A DNA stretch of 37,643 bases, taken from an uncultured Acidobacteriota bacterium (GTDB lineage Bacteria > Acidobacteriota > Blastocatellia > Pyrinomonadales > Pyrinomonadaceae). A program made the translations under genes and the position numbers. The stretch lies in assembly GCA_902826795.1 (NCBI GenBank), contig CADEGD010000044.1, forward strand, positions 1 to 37,643, read 5' to 3'. Shown here one piece after another: positions 9,107 through 16,359 of the stretch. Positions within the stretch are counted from its first letter, which is position 1. Each line of letters opens with the position of its first letter. A model generated the notes under the pieces. It had not been told where the DNA came from. It did not search any database and saw only the letters and a program-made list of their open reading frames with translations.

Positions 9107-9165
9107 TTCGTTTAGCACTGAGAGGACTAAACTCGGAAACAACATTTCGAACGCTGGAGGTCCTC

Positions 9166-9789
9166 ATGCTTATCACATCATTGCTGGCATTCTTTGACGG
9201 CTCAACATGGCAGAACATGTTTTTGCTCGAGCCCGACCAAGTAACCTGGGCCGAGAAGATCATTCGCCCGGTCATCGTCTACATCGCGCTGATCGTACTT
9301 CTTAGAATTGTAGGGAAGCGCGAACTTGCTCAACTCAATCCACTTGACCTTGTCGTTATTCTATCGCTCTCTAACACCGTTCAAAACGCGATCATCGGCA
9401 ACGACACGTCGCTCGTCGGCGGCCTCGTGGGGGCGGCGGCGTTGCTTGGCATTAATTCGCTGATCGCTTACTTCAAGTTTCGCAACAGCAAGATCGAAAC
9501 GGTGATCGAAGGAAAGCCGGTGACTATCATCGATAGCGGTAAGATCGACCATAAAGAGATGAGCCGCGAGCTAATGACCGAATCCGACATCGACATCATC
9601 GCGCACGAGAACGGTCTTGACGACCGTCACGACATCGACCGCCTCGTCCTCGACCCGAATGGAACTTTCCTTGTCGAAGGTAAGGGTGAGATAAAAGACG
9701 CCCGCTTTAAGCGCGAAGTGCTCGAAAAGATCGATAACCTGACCAAGCAGCTAAACGAACTGAACGCGAACCTTGGGAAGGCCGGGTGA
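9166..9789 (+). CDS. DUF421 (YetF-like) membrane protein
   Basis: A 207-aa protein. About two to three hydrophobic helices (roughly residues 33-52, 58-75 and 83-102) surround GKRELAQLNPLDLVVILSLS, the hallmark of the DUF421/YetF family. A soluble C-terminal domain (about 110-190, with IEGKPVTIIDSGKID) follows. The family's biochemical role is not established; it is linked to envelope or spore functions in Bacillus. An excellent Shine-Dalgarno, GGAGGT at 9156-9161, fixes the start. The residues after about 180 are charged and likely coiled. It is followed after 45 bases by an FMN reductase in the same direction. Confidence 0.87.
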   Translation: MLITSLLAFFDGSTWQNMFLLEPDQVTWAEKIIRPVIVYIALIVLLRIVGKRELAQLNPLDLVVILSLSNTVQNAIIGNDTSLVGGLVGAAALLGINSLIAYFKFRNSKIETVIEGKPVTIIDSGKIDHKEMSRELMTESDIDIIAHENGLDDRHDIDRLVLDPNGTFLVEGKGEIKDARFKREVLEKIDNLTKQLNELNANLGKAG

Positions 9790-9834
9790 CGGTTAGTTAC
9801 TGTTAAACTAGGATGGTGACACGAGGATCTTTAT

Positions 9835-10389
9835 ATGGCAGAAAAATTACGAATACTGGGAATATCAGGAAGTTTAAGAAACGGATCTTACAACACCGGT
9901 GCTCTAAAGGCCGCGATCGAGCTGTGCCCTGAGGAGGCGGAGATCGAGATTTGCGGGATCGGGAATTTACCGTTGTTTGATCAGGATCATGACAAAGATC
10001 CGCCGGCCGCCGTGGGGGAATTCAAAGAGAAGATCTTAGGCGCCGACGCGATCTTGTTCGCCACGCCCGAATACAACTACTCGGTTCCCGGCGTGCTCAA
10101 AAATGCCATCGACTGGGCGTCAAGGCCGTATGGCCAAAGCGCGTGGGACGGGAAGCCCGCCGCGATCATGGGAGCCTCCGTCGGTGGTATCGCGACTGCT
10201 CGGGCGCAATACGACCTGCGTAAGATGATGGTCTTTCTGAATATGTTCCCGATCAACAAGCCGGAAGTGATGATCGGAAACTGCGCCTCAAAGTTTGACG
10301 AGAACGGAAATCTAATTGATGATGCCACGCGATTCATCGTCAAAGAGATGCTGGAAAGTCTGATCGCGTGGACTAAAAAGTTGAAGTAA
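9835..10389 (+). CDS. NAD(P)H-dependent FMN reductase (flavodoxin-fold, ChrR/YieF-like)
   Basis: A 184-aa cytosolic flavoprotein. GISGSLRNGSYNT (residues about 9-21) is the FMN phosphate-binding loop, and ATPEYNYSVPGVLKNAIDW (about 75-94) is the second flavin-binding segment of the NADPH-dependent FMN reductase family. Such proteins reduce free or bound flavin, quinones, azo dyes or chromate. GAGGA at 9823-9827 lies 7 bases before the ATG. The gene sits 107 bases upstream of the IYD-type dehalogenase, itself FMN-dependent, so it could supply electrons to it; that link is inference from proximity only. I see no promoter or terminator in the 10390-10496 gap. Confidence 0.9.
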   Translation: MAEKLRILGISGSLRNGSYNTGALKAAIELCPEEAEIEICGIGNLPLFDQDHDKDPPAAVGEFKEKILGADAILFATPEYNYSVPGVLKNAIDWASRPYGQSAWDGKPAAIMGASVGGIATARAQYDLRKMMVFLNMFPINKPEVMIGNCASKFDENGNLIDDATRFIVKEMLESLIAWTKKLK

Positions 10390-10496
10390 TGTATCAGTGT
10401 GACGAGATCGGCATCGGAGGTAGTTACCCGAGCAGACCGCGACTCAAACATGTGGCGACAATTAAATCGAATTAACACCATCTGACGATCATTTTA

Positions 10497-11165
10497 ATGA
10501 GCCTTCCGCAACCGAAATCTAAACGGCTCGACTTTCACGCTGTGCCGGCTGAGGAACAGCTTTCGCGTGCGGATGAGTTTTTAGAGCTGATGAATTCTCG
10601 CCGCACCGTGCGCGACTATTCGAGTGCGAACGTTCCGCTCGAACTGATTGAAAAAGCAGTCGCGACTGCGGGAACGGCTCCGTCAGGTGCAAATATGCAG
10701 CCGTGGCGGTTCGTGATTGTCCGTGATCCGGAAGTAAAGAGAAAAATACGCGAGGCAGCCGAGAAAGAGGAGCACGAAAGTTATAACGGCCGGATGAGCG
10801 AGAAATGGCTTCGGCGGCTTGCAGTGCTGGGCACCGACGAGCACAAGCCCTTTCTTGAGATCGCTCCTTACCTGATCGTCGTTTTCAGGATCAATTCCGT
10901 CGAAGAAGACGGAGAAACTGAACCGACCTACTATTCGCAAGAGTCAGTGGGAATCGCGGTCGGGATTTTGCTTGCAGCACTGCATAATATGGGGCTTGCT
11001 ACACTGACTCACACACCGTCTCCGATGAAGTTTCTTCAGGAAATACTCGGCCGGCCGAAGAACGAAGTTCCTTTCGTGCTCATCCCCGTTGGTTATCCCG
11101 CCGCTGACGCTAGAGTGCCTGACATATCCAGAAAGTCGCTGGATCAGATCGCGGTTGTCGTCTAG
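10497..11165 (+). CDS. Nitroreductase-superfamily flavoprotein, probable iodotyrosine deiodinase (IYD)-type halotyrosine dehalogenase
   Basis: A 222-aa FMN enzyme with FMN-binding marks SRRTVRDYS (34-42) and APSGANMQPWRFVIV (61-75). What sets it apart from generic nitroreductases is Glu92, Tyr96 and Lys117. These fall at the same mutual spacing (Tyr-4, Tyr, Tyr+21) as the triad that binds the amino-acid end of iodotyrosine in mammalian IYD (human Glu157/Tyr161/Lys182, from memory). The C-terminal half (GILLAALHNMGLATLTHTP, LGRP, VGYP, SLDQI) also follows IYD closely. IYD reductively removes halogen from mono- and dihalotyrosines. It has no N-terminal membrane anchor, as in bacterial homologues. 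No clear Shine-Dalgarno. Its stop abuts the stop of convergent hmgA, placing it beside tyrosine catabolism genes. The substrate is predicted, not shown. Confidence 0.8.
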   Translation: MSLPQPKSKRLDFHAVPAEEQLSRADEFLELMNSRRTVRDYSSANVPLELIEKAVATAGTAPSGANMQPWRFVIVRDPEVKRKIREAAEKEEHESYNGRMSEKWLRRLAVLGTDEHKPFLEIAPYLIVVFRINSVEEDGETEPTYYSQESVGIAVGILLAALHNMGLATLTHTPSPMKFLQEILGRPKNEVPFVLIPVGYPAADARVPDISRKSLDQIAVVV

Positions 11166-12458
11166 CTAATTTCTAAAATTCTTCTTCAGTCCTTGCCACA
11201 CGTCCGAGTAATTATGCTGAAGTTGCGCGGTTTCCATCGCGAACTTCGTCGGGCGGATGATGTAACGCGATTCGAACATGAACGCGAGGGTGCCGCTTAG
11301 TTTATTCGGCTTGAGTTCGGCGTTGGAGGCTTTCTCGAACGCATCGAGGTCGGGGCCGTGGGCTGACATCTGATTGTGCAGCGATCCGCCGCTGGGAACG
11401 AAGCCTTCCTCCTTCGCGTCGTACGCACCGTAGATGAGGCCCATGTATTCGCTCATCACGTTGCGGTGATACCAAGGCGGGCGAAATGTATCTTCGGCTA
11501 CGAGCCATCGGTCGGGGAAGATGACGAAATCGCAGTTAGCAACTCCGGGCTCGCCCGACGGCGATGTCAGCACCGTGAAAATCGATGGATCGGGGTGATC
11601 GAAAGAGATCGAGCCGATAGTGTTGAAATTCTTAAGATCGTAGACGTACGGAGCGTAATTGCCGTGCCATGCCACGACGTCCAGCGGAGAATGATCGATC
11701 TCACACGACCATAAATTTCCACCGAACTTAGCTACGATCTCGCATTTCGCGTCGCGATCTTCATACCACGTTACCGGCGTTTTGAAATCGCGTGGGTTAG
11801 CCAGGCCGTTCGCGCCGATCGGGCCGAGGTCCGGAAGCCGGAATTGTGCGCCGTAGTTCTCGCAGATGTAACCGCGAAGCTCCTTGTCTTCAGGATGCGG
11901 TTCGACCTTGAACTTTAGGCCGCGAGGGATGCAGACGATCTCACCTGCTCCGGCCTGCAAATAGCCGAGCTCTGTGAAGAAGCCGATCCTGCCTTTCTCC
12001 GGCACGAACAACATCTCGCCGTCGGCATTGTAGAAATACCGGTCACCCATCCCTTTATTGAAGGCGTAGATATGGATGCCGATGCCGGTCTGCGAGAAGC
12101 TGTCGCCATTGCCTGCGATTGTCGTGAGGCCGTCGACAAAGTCAGTCGGCTCGGTTGGCAGCGGAAGCGGATCCCAACGAAGTTGATTCGGTGTCGTCAC
12201 GACTTCGTCGAAGGGCGAGGATCGAAGCATGCCGCGGTCGATCTGGGTGAACGGTTTATGAAGTACGCTCGGCCGAATGCGGTATGTCCACGTTCGTTTG
12301 TTGTGACTGCGCGGAACCGTAAAGGCCGTACCCGAAAACTGCTCGGCGTATAGCCCGAGCGGAGCCTTCCGCGGCGAGTTCCGCCCCACAGGCAGCGCTC
12401 CCTCGACCGCTTCCGTCGCGAATTCGTTTCCGAAACCTGTCTGATATTTGGGATCCAT
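11166..12458 (-). CDS. hmgA: Homogentisate 1,2-dioxygenase
   Basis: A 430-aa non-haem iron dioxygenase that opens the homogentisate ring to maleylacetoacetate in phenylalanine/tyrosine degradation. It is full length, beginning [13 protein letters not shown]. The iron ligands are His331 and Glu337 ([12 protein letters not shown]) and His367 (MSAHGPD), each exactly 4 less than the human residues 335, 341 and 371. It is the last gene of a minus-strand run that starts with hpd. The 48-base gap upstream contains a repeat-like segment at 12473-12491. Maleylacetoacetate isomerase and fumarylacetoacetase, the next two steps, are not in this window. Confidence 0.97.
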   Translation of the reverse strand: MDPKYQTGFGNEFATEAVEGALPVGRNSPRKAPLGLYAEQFSGTAFTVPRSHNKRTWTYRIRPSVLHKPFTQIDRGMLRSSPFDEVVTTPNQLRWDPLPLPTEPTDFVDGLTTIAGNGDSFSQTGIGIHIYAFNKGMGDRYFYNADGEMLFVPEKGRIGFFTELGYLQAGAGEIVCIPRGLKFKVEPHPEDKELRGYICENYGAQFRLPDLGPIGANGLANPRDFKTPVTWYEDRDAKCEIVAKFGGNLWSCEIDHSPLDVVAWHGNYAPYVYDLKNFNTIGSISFDHPDPSIFTVLTSPSGEPGVANCDFVIFPDRWLVAEDTFRPPWYHRNVMSEYMGLIYGAYDAKEEGFVPSGGSLHNQMSAHGPDLDAFEKASNAELKPNKLSGTLAFMFESRYIIRPTKFAMETAQLQHNYSDVWQGLKKNFRN

Positions 12459-12472
12459 TACAAAGAATTTTG

Positions 12473-12491
12473 CCCGCGAATTACGCTAATG
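12473..12491. repeat. Half-copy of a CCCGCGAA..ACGCTAA repeat upstream of hmgA
   Basis: CCCGCGAATTACGCTAATG matches CCCGCGAAAAACGCTAAAG at 14818-14836 in 16 of 19 positions. Both copies lie 11-14 bases upstream of a minus-strand start codon, so the GGG of the minus strand falls near a ribosome-binding position. This copy lacks the second arm seen at 14818-14875. Confidence 0.45.
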
Positions 12492-12506
12492 TCACGAATG
12501 GCTCAA

Positions 12507-12953
12507 CTAGGCATCCAACCGCATCCGGCACATATCGATTCCCGAGCCGTATCCATTGACAGTGTGCTCGACGGTGACGAAGCCGAACTTATGGTAGAAG
12601 CCTTCGGTATGCTGCGACGTTCCGATCGTGATCGTAAGACCCGGATACTTCTCTTGCGCGGTCTCGATTCGAAACGCAGTCAGAGCTTTTCCGAGGCCTG
12701 TGCCGAGATGATCTTCGCGAATCATTCCCCAGCACAGCGAGACGGTTTGCGGATCGACATCTTCATTCAACGCGATCCCACCCGCTCCGACGACTCCGCC
12801 TTCAACCTCGACAACATAATAGTCGTCAAGCCGTTCGTTAATAAAGTTGAAGAGGCCCGGCTCTTCTTCCTCGCTGAAATATTTCGGAATTTTCGAGCGA
12901 AATATACTAACCACATCGTCAAGATCACTCTTTGTATATTTACGAATGAGCAT
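12507..12953 (-). CDS. GNAT family N-acetyltransferase
   Basis: A 148-aa single-domain GNAT protein. It starts MLIRKYTKSDLDDVVSIF (strand 1/helix 1), has VGAGGIALN (strands 2-3), and the acetyl-CoA pyrophosphate loop around GLGKALTAF preceded by REDHLGT. It ends GFYHKFGF, a typical strand 5/helix 4 end. The acceptor substrate is unknown. The start codon overlaps the GH125 stop as TAATG, so the two are translationally coupled. It lies between the GH125 gene and hmgA in the same direction. Confidence 0.85.
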   Translation of the reverse strand: MLIRKYTKSDLDDVVSIFRSKIPKYFSEEEEPGLFNFINERLDDYYVVEVEGGVVGAGGIALNEDVDPQTVSLCWGMIREDHLGTGLGKALTAFRIETAQEKYPGLTITIGTSQHTEGFYHKFGFVTVEHTVNGYGSGIDMCRMRLDA

Positions 12954-14371
12954 TAGTAGATCTTTTCGAGCAGTTTTGGACGCTCCGCCGCAACTTTTAC
13001 GATCAACTCACCGAAGAGAGTATTCGCCCACGCAAACCATTTCCGTGTGAACTTCGCGGGGTCGTCCGGGTCGAAGGATTCATGCATGAATCCGGTTCCG
13101 GCGTGAGTTCGCTTGATCGTAGAAATACACTCGAAGATCTCCGCATCAGTTTCGGCCGTAAGCGCCTGCATCGTCAGGGCGATCGGCCAGATCGAGCGTC
13201 GGCCTGTATGCGGACTGCCGATGCCGGCAGCCGCTTTACCGCGAGCAAAGTAAGGATTCGCCTCGCTAAGGATGAGGCGCCGCGTGTTTTTAACTATCGG
13301 GCCAGAGGCTGGTCGGAAACCAAGGTAAGGAATGGAAAGTAGGCTCGGAACATTGGCGTCGTCCATAAACAAACGATTGCCAAATCCATCCACCTCATAT
13401 GCGAAAACGCGGCCGAAGTCGCTTCGTTCGGATATCGCATTCCGCATTATTGCCCCTTCTACCTCATTCGCAAGCATCGAACACGACTGGGCTAATTCCT
13501 CGTCTTCAACGATCGACTTCGCCATTTCGGAAAGGTGTCGAAGCTCGACGGCGGCAAACATATTCGACGGGATCAGAAACCCGAAGATCGTCGAGTCGTC
13601 CGACGGACGAAACGCCGAGCGGATCAGTCCGCAAGGCTTGAGCGGATAGCCTTCGCCCCCAAACGGAGGGGCATCGAACATCGCGGTTGTCCGCCGGACG
13701 AATCTGTAAGGGCTCGGCCCGTCTTTGAGTTGTTCCGTGCGAAATGTCGAAACGACAAGCTTCATTGCCCGATGCCATTCGTCATCGAACGGCGAGGTAT
13801 CACCCGTCGTTTTCCAATATTGATGCGAGAGCCTGATCGCGTAGCAAAGCGAATCGACCTCCCACTTGCGTTCGTGAATTCCGGGCTTGTTTTTCGGCAG
13901 ATCTGATTCCCAGCCGACCTTCGTCGGGTCTTGCATAAAGGCATTGGCGTATGGATCAAGCAGGATCGAATAGGCGTGACGATGAATGAGCCCGCGGATC
14001 ATCAGCCGGAGTTTCTCGTCTTCTTTCGCAAGCGGAAGATACGGCGTTACCTGCGCGGTCGAATCGCGAAGCCAGAGAGCGTCGATATCTCCGGTGATGA
14101 CGAATGTGTCGGGCTTGTCGCCTCGGGTGCCGGTGAACACGGTCGTGTCGAGCGTGTTCGGGTAACAGTTTTCGAAAAGCCAGGCGAGTTCTTTGTCTTT
14201 GAGTCGGCCCGCGATATTGCTGATCTTCCCCTCGACACTTTCACTCACAAACTTGCGGCCCGCGATAGGAGGACGATTGGTCGTTTGGAAACTATGAGCC
14301 GAACCGCTTGTTGAAGTTAGCCCCAACAGGACAGCAGTGCCGCCCGCCCTGATAAAAGTTCGACGGTGCAT
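12953..14371 (-). CDS. GH125 exo-alpha-1,6-mannosidase (DUF1237), exported
   Basis: A 472-aa metal-independent glycosidase of family GH125. Family marks are GDIDALWLRDSTAQ (94-107) and EVDSLCYAIRLSHQYW (171-186). The likely catalytic pair is Asp258 (FRPSDDS) and Glu431 (GFMHESFDP), both 38 residues on from the Clostridium perfringens residues Asp220/Glu393 as I remember them. The N-terminus, MHRRTFIRAGG plus a hydrophobic stretch, is a Tat-like signal, so the enzyme should act outside the cytoplasm on alpha-1,6-mannosides. Its ATG abuts the stop of the acetyltransferase gene upstream. A mannosidase inside a tyrosine degradation run is unexpected. Confidence 0.9.
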   Translation of the reverse strand: MHRRTFIRAGGTAVLLGLTSTSGSAHSFQTTNRPPIAGRKFVSESVEGKISNIAGRLKDKELAWLFENCYPNTLDTTVFTGTRGDKPDTFVITGDIDALWLRDSTAQVTPYLPLAKEDEKLRLMIRGLIHRHAYSILLDPYANAFMQDPTKVGWESDLPKNKPGIHERKWEVDSLCYAIRLSHQYWKTTGDTSPFDDEWHRAMKLVVSTFRTEQLKDGPSPYRFVRRTTAMFDAPPFGGEGYPLKPCGLIRSAFRPSDDSTIFGFLIPSNMFAAVELRHLSEMAKSIVEDEELAQSCSMLANEVEGAIMRNAISERSDFGRVFAYEVDGFGNRLFMDDANVPSLLSIPYLGFRPASGPIVKNTRRLILSEANPYFARGKAAAGIGSPHTGRRSIWPIALTMQALTAETDAEIFECISTIKRTHAGTGFMHESFDPDDPAKFTRKWFAWANTLFGELIVKVAAERPKLLEKIY

Positions 14372-14806
14372 TTACGGAATGATATCAAAGTGAAAAACGT
14401 CTTCTCTCGTGCCGAGCGATTCGTAGAGCTTTACAGCCGGTTCGTCCGGCGGGTCGGCCTGAACGTAGATCACGTATGAGCCGATCTCGCGGGCGATATC
14501 GCGCAGCTTGTCGATCAGCCCTGTCGCAATGCCTTGCCGGCGATGTGATTCAAGCACCGCGAGGTCGTATATGTAAATCTCCGACCGTTCCTGCTCAAAC
14601 TTCTGAAGTACGTACGCCGCGAGCCCGCCAACAACTTTTCCCTCAACGATGGCAACCAGCGGAATGAAATCTTCACGCGCCAGCAGCTTTGTCAGATATT
14701 CGTCAGATGGTGCCGCGGACTGGTAGGATTCGTGGTCTTCGAAGGCGTCGGCGAAAACACCGAGAAGCTGCCGCATCGCCCGTACATCCGGCCTGGTAAT
14801 TCCCAT
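14372..14806 (-). CDS. AAC(3)-I-like aminoglycoside N-acetyltransferase family protein (GNAT)
   Basis: A 144-aa GNAT protein unusually close to the AAC(3)-I gentamicin/fortimicin acetyltransferases. Shared blocks (from memory of AAC(3)-Ia) are LAAYVLQKFEQ, RSEIYIYDLAV, HRRQGIATGLI, YVIYVQAD, DEPAVKLYESLGTRE and HFDI at the end. HRRQGIAT (about 88-95) is the acetyl-CoA loop. The N-terminus is about six residues shorter than AAC(3)-Ia; an upstream in-frame stop excludes much extension. GGGAG lies about 9 bases before the ATG, inside the foot of a palindromic element. Family membership is clear, but whether it acts on aminoglycosides is unproven. It is second in the run after hpd and abuts the GH125 gene. 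Confidence 0.85.
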   Translation of the reverse strand: MGITRPDVRAMRQLLGVFADAFEDHESYQSAAPSDEYLTKLLAREDFIPLVAIVEGKVVGGLAAYVLQKFEQERSEIYIYDLAVLESHRRQGIATGLIDKLRDIAREIGSYVIYVQADPPDEPAVKLYESLGTREDVFHFDIIP

Positions 14807-14817
14807 AGCAATGATCT

Positions 14818-14875
14818 CCCGCGAAAAACGCTAAAGGCCCCGAAAATATTCGCCTTATTTCGCGTATTTCGCGGG
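14818..14875. repeat. 58-bp imperfect palindromic element between hpd and the AAC(3)-I-like gene
   Basis: Arms CCCGCGAAA (14818-14826) and TTTCGCGGG (14867-14875) are perfect inverted repeats. Pairing continues inward imperfectly through ACGC and AAA blocks to a central AATATT. It resembles the dispersed palindromes seen in many bacterial genomes. In the minus-strand transcript the 3' arm ends in the GGG of the Shine-Dalgarno (minus-strand 14820-14816) of the next gene, so folding could hide that site. Confidence 0.65.
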
Positions 14876-14882
14876 CAATTTT

Positions 14883-15992
14883 CTATAAGTTGCCCCGCCG
14901 TCTCTGCTCTTCCTCGATCGAGACAAACAATGCCTTGAAGTTACCTTTGCCAAAGCCTTTGCAGCCTTTGCGTTGGAGGATCTCGTAGAAGACTGTGGGC
15001 CTATCTTCGACGGGTTTAGTAAAGATCTGCAACAGGTAGCCTTCGTCGTCGCGGTCGACCAGGATGCCGAGTTTTTTAAGATCTTCGATATCCTCATCAA
15101 TCGCTCCAACGCGGTCTTTAATCTCTTCGTAATAAGTGTCCGGCACGCGAAGAAACTCCACGCCGTTTGCCTGCAACATTGCGACCGTATGGCGGATGTC
15201 TTTGCAGAGCAGTGCAACGTGCTGTGCACCGGCAGATCGGTAGAAGTCGATGTATTCCTGGATCTGCGATTTGCCGCCTTTGCCCTCGGCGGGCTCGTTG
15301 ATCGGAAACTTGATATTGTGCCCACCGTCGCTCATCACGATCGACATTAGCGACGAATATTCGGTGGAGATGTCTTTATCGTCAAACGTGATGTAGCGTT
15401 CAAATCCCATCACGTCGCGATAAAAATCGCACCAGTAGTTCATCTTGCCAAGCTCAACGTTGCCGACAATGTGGTCGACAAGCTGGATGCCGACCTCGTT
15501 ACCGGCGACCTCTTGCGCGACGAATCCGGGAAGGAAAGGGCCGGAGTAGTTGTGGCCGTTATTGTTGTTGTAGGAAAGGAACGAATGGATCGTGTCGCCG
15601 TATGCAGCGATCGATGCGTGACGAACGACGCCGTTTTCATCGCCGTGATCGTGCGGTTCCTCGACGCCTCGCGCACCGCGTTTCACTGCCTCGTGAAATG
15701 CATGGTCGGCGTCCTCTACGAGAAAGGCGATGTCGTGTACGCCGTCGCCATGCTGCTTGATGTGCTCCGCTCCGGGATGCTCCGGAGAGAGCGGCGTGGT
15801 GAGGATAAAGTTCACCCGATTTTGCCGAAGCAGATAGCTCGTCACCTCGCGGTTGCCAGTCTCAAGCCCCATATACGCCGCCCGTGAAAACCCGAACGCC
15901 TTGCGATAAAAAAACTCAGCCTGCTTCGCATTGCCGACGTAAAACTCAACGTGATGGATCTTTTTAAGTCCTAGTGGATTCTTTTCAGTCAT
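14883..15992 (-). CDS. hpd: 4-hydroxyphenylpyruvate dioxygenase
   Basis: A 369-aa two-module VOC-fold Fe(II) enzyme converting 4-hydroxyphenylpyruvate to homogentisate. The metal ligands are all present: His174 (LVDHIVGNV), His258 (AGAQHVAL) and Glu337 (FYEILQRKG). The C-terminal FGKGNFKALF segment, which forms the lid helix, is intact. It is the first gene of the minus-strand run hpd, AAC(3)-I-like, GH125, GNAT, hmgA. The start MTEKNPLGLKKIHHVEFYVG matches the family. A TATATA sequence lies 9-14 bases before the ATG and could be a -10 of a nearly leaderless transcript. Two CTAAT sequences lie just upstream, shared with the phhA region. Confidence 0.97.
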   Translation of the reverse strand: MTEKNPLGLKKIHHVEFYVGNAKQAEFFYRKAFGFSRAAYMGLETGNREVTSYLLRQNRVNFILTTPLSPEHPGAEHIKQHGDGVHDIAFLVEDADHAFHEAVKRGARGVEEPHDHGDENGVVRHASIAAYGDTIHSFLSYNNNNGHNYSGPFLPGFVAQEVAGNEVGIQLVDHIVGNVELGKMNYWCDFYRDVMGFERYITFDDKDISTEYSSLMSIVMSDGGHNIKFPINEPAEGKGGKSQIQEYIDFYRSAGAQHVALLCKDIRHTVAMLQANGVEFLRVPDTYYEEIKDRVGAIDEDIEDLKKLGILVDRDDEGYLLQIFTKPVEDRPTVFYEILQRKGCKGFGKGNFKALFVSIEEEQRRRGNL

Positions 15993-16017
15993 TGTTACTT
16001 CTATATATTTTCTTATT

Positions 16018-16045
16018 CTAATTCCGACCGGAGTAACGCTCTAAT
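16018..16045. promoter_or_regulatory. Two CTAAT half-sites upstream of hpd
   Basis: CTAAT occurs at 16018-16022 and 16041-16045, 23 bases apart (about two helical turns), within 55 bases of the hpd start codon. The same pentamer is enriched in the phhA/Lrp intergenic region. A shared Lrp/AsnC-type operator is the inference. Confidence 0.3.
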
Positions 16046-16057
16046 CTGCACGAAGAT

Positions 16058-16290
16058 TCATGCTGCTTCGCGTGCAAGCGGGAAAACAAAGTCAGCACTC
16101 ATAGACTTATGTGCGTACTCAAGACAAGCGAGAACCTGTTCGCGATTTAAGTGCGGGTAAGAGCGAAGGATATCTTCTATTGTTTCTCCCGATCTAACTT
16201 CTCGAGAATCAATTCGACACTTATTCTCGTACCCCTAATTACGGGCTTACCAACCATTACTTTAGGATCTATCGAAATCAAGTCTTCCAT
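16058..16290 (-). pseudogene. Frameshifted DUF433 gene (antitoxin-like remnant)
   Basis: From an ATG at 16290 with a perfect GGAGG five bases upstream, the frame reads ISIDPKVMVGKPVIRGTRIS, a textbook DUF433 start, but stops early after EKLDREKQ. In the next frame, starting right after EKL, the domain resumes as RSGETIEDILRSYPHLNREQ and runs to a TGA at 16058-16060. A single base loss near 16195 explains this. DUF433 proteins usually precede a DUF5615 PIN-like toxin; no room for one exists before hpd. A sequencing error cannot be excluded. Confidence 0.75.
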
Positions 16291-16359
16291 CGCTGCCTCC
16301 AACATTTCTTCTAATTGCTTCTTAGTTTGGAGTATGATACACCCAAGACGAATACAAGT

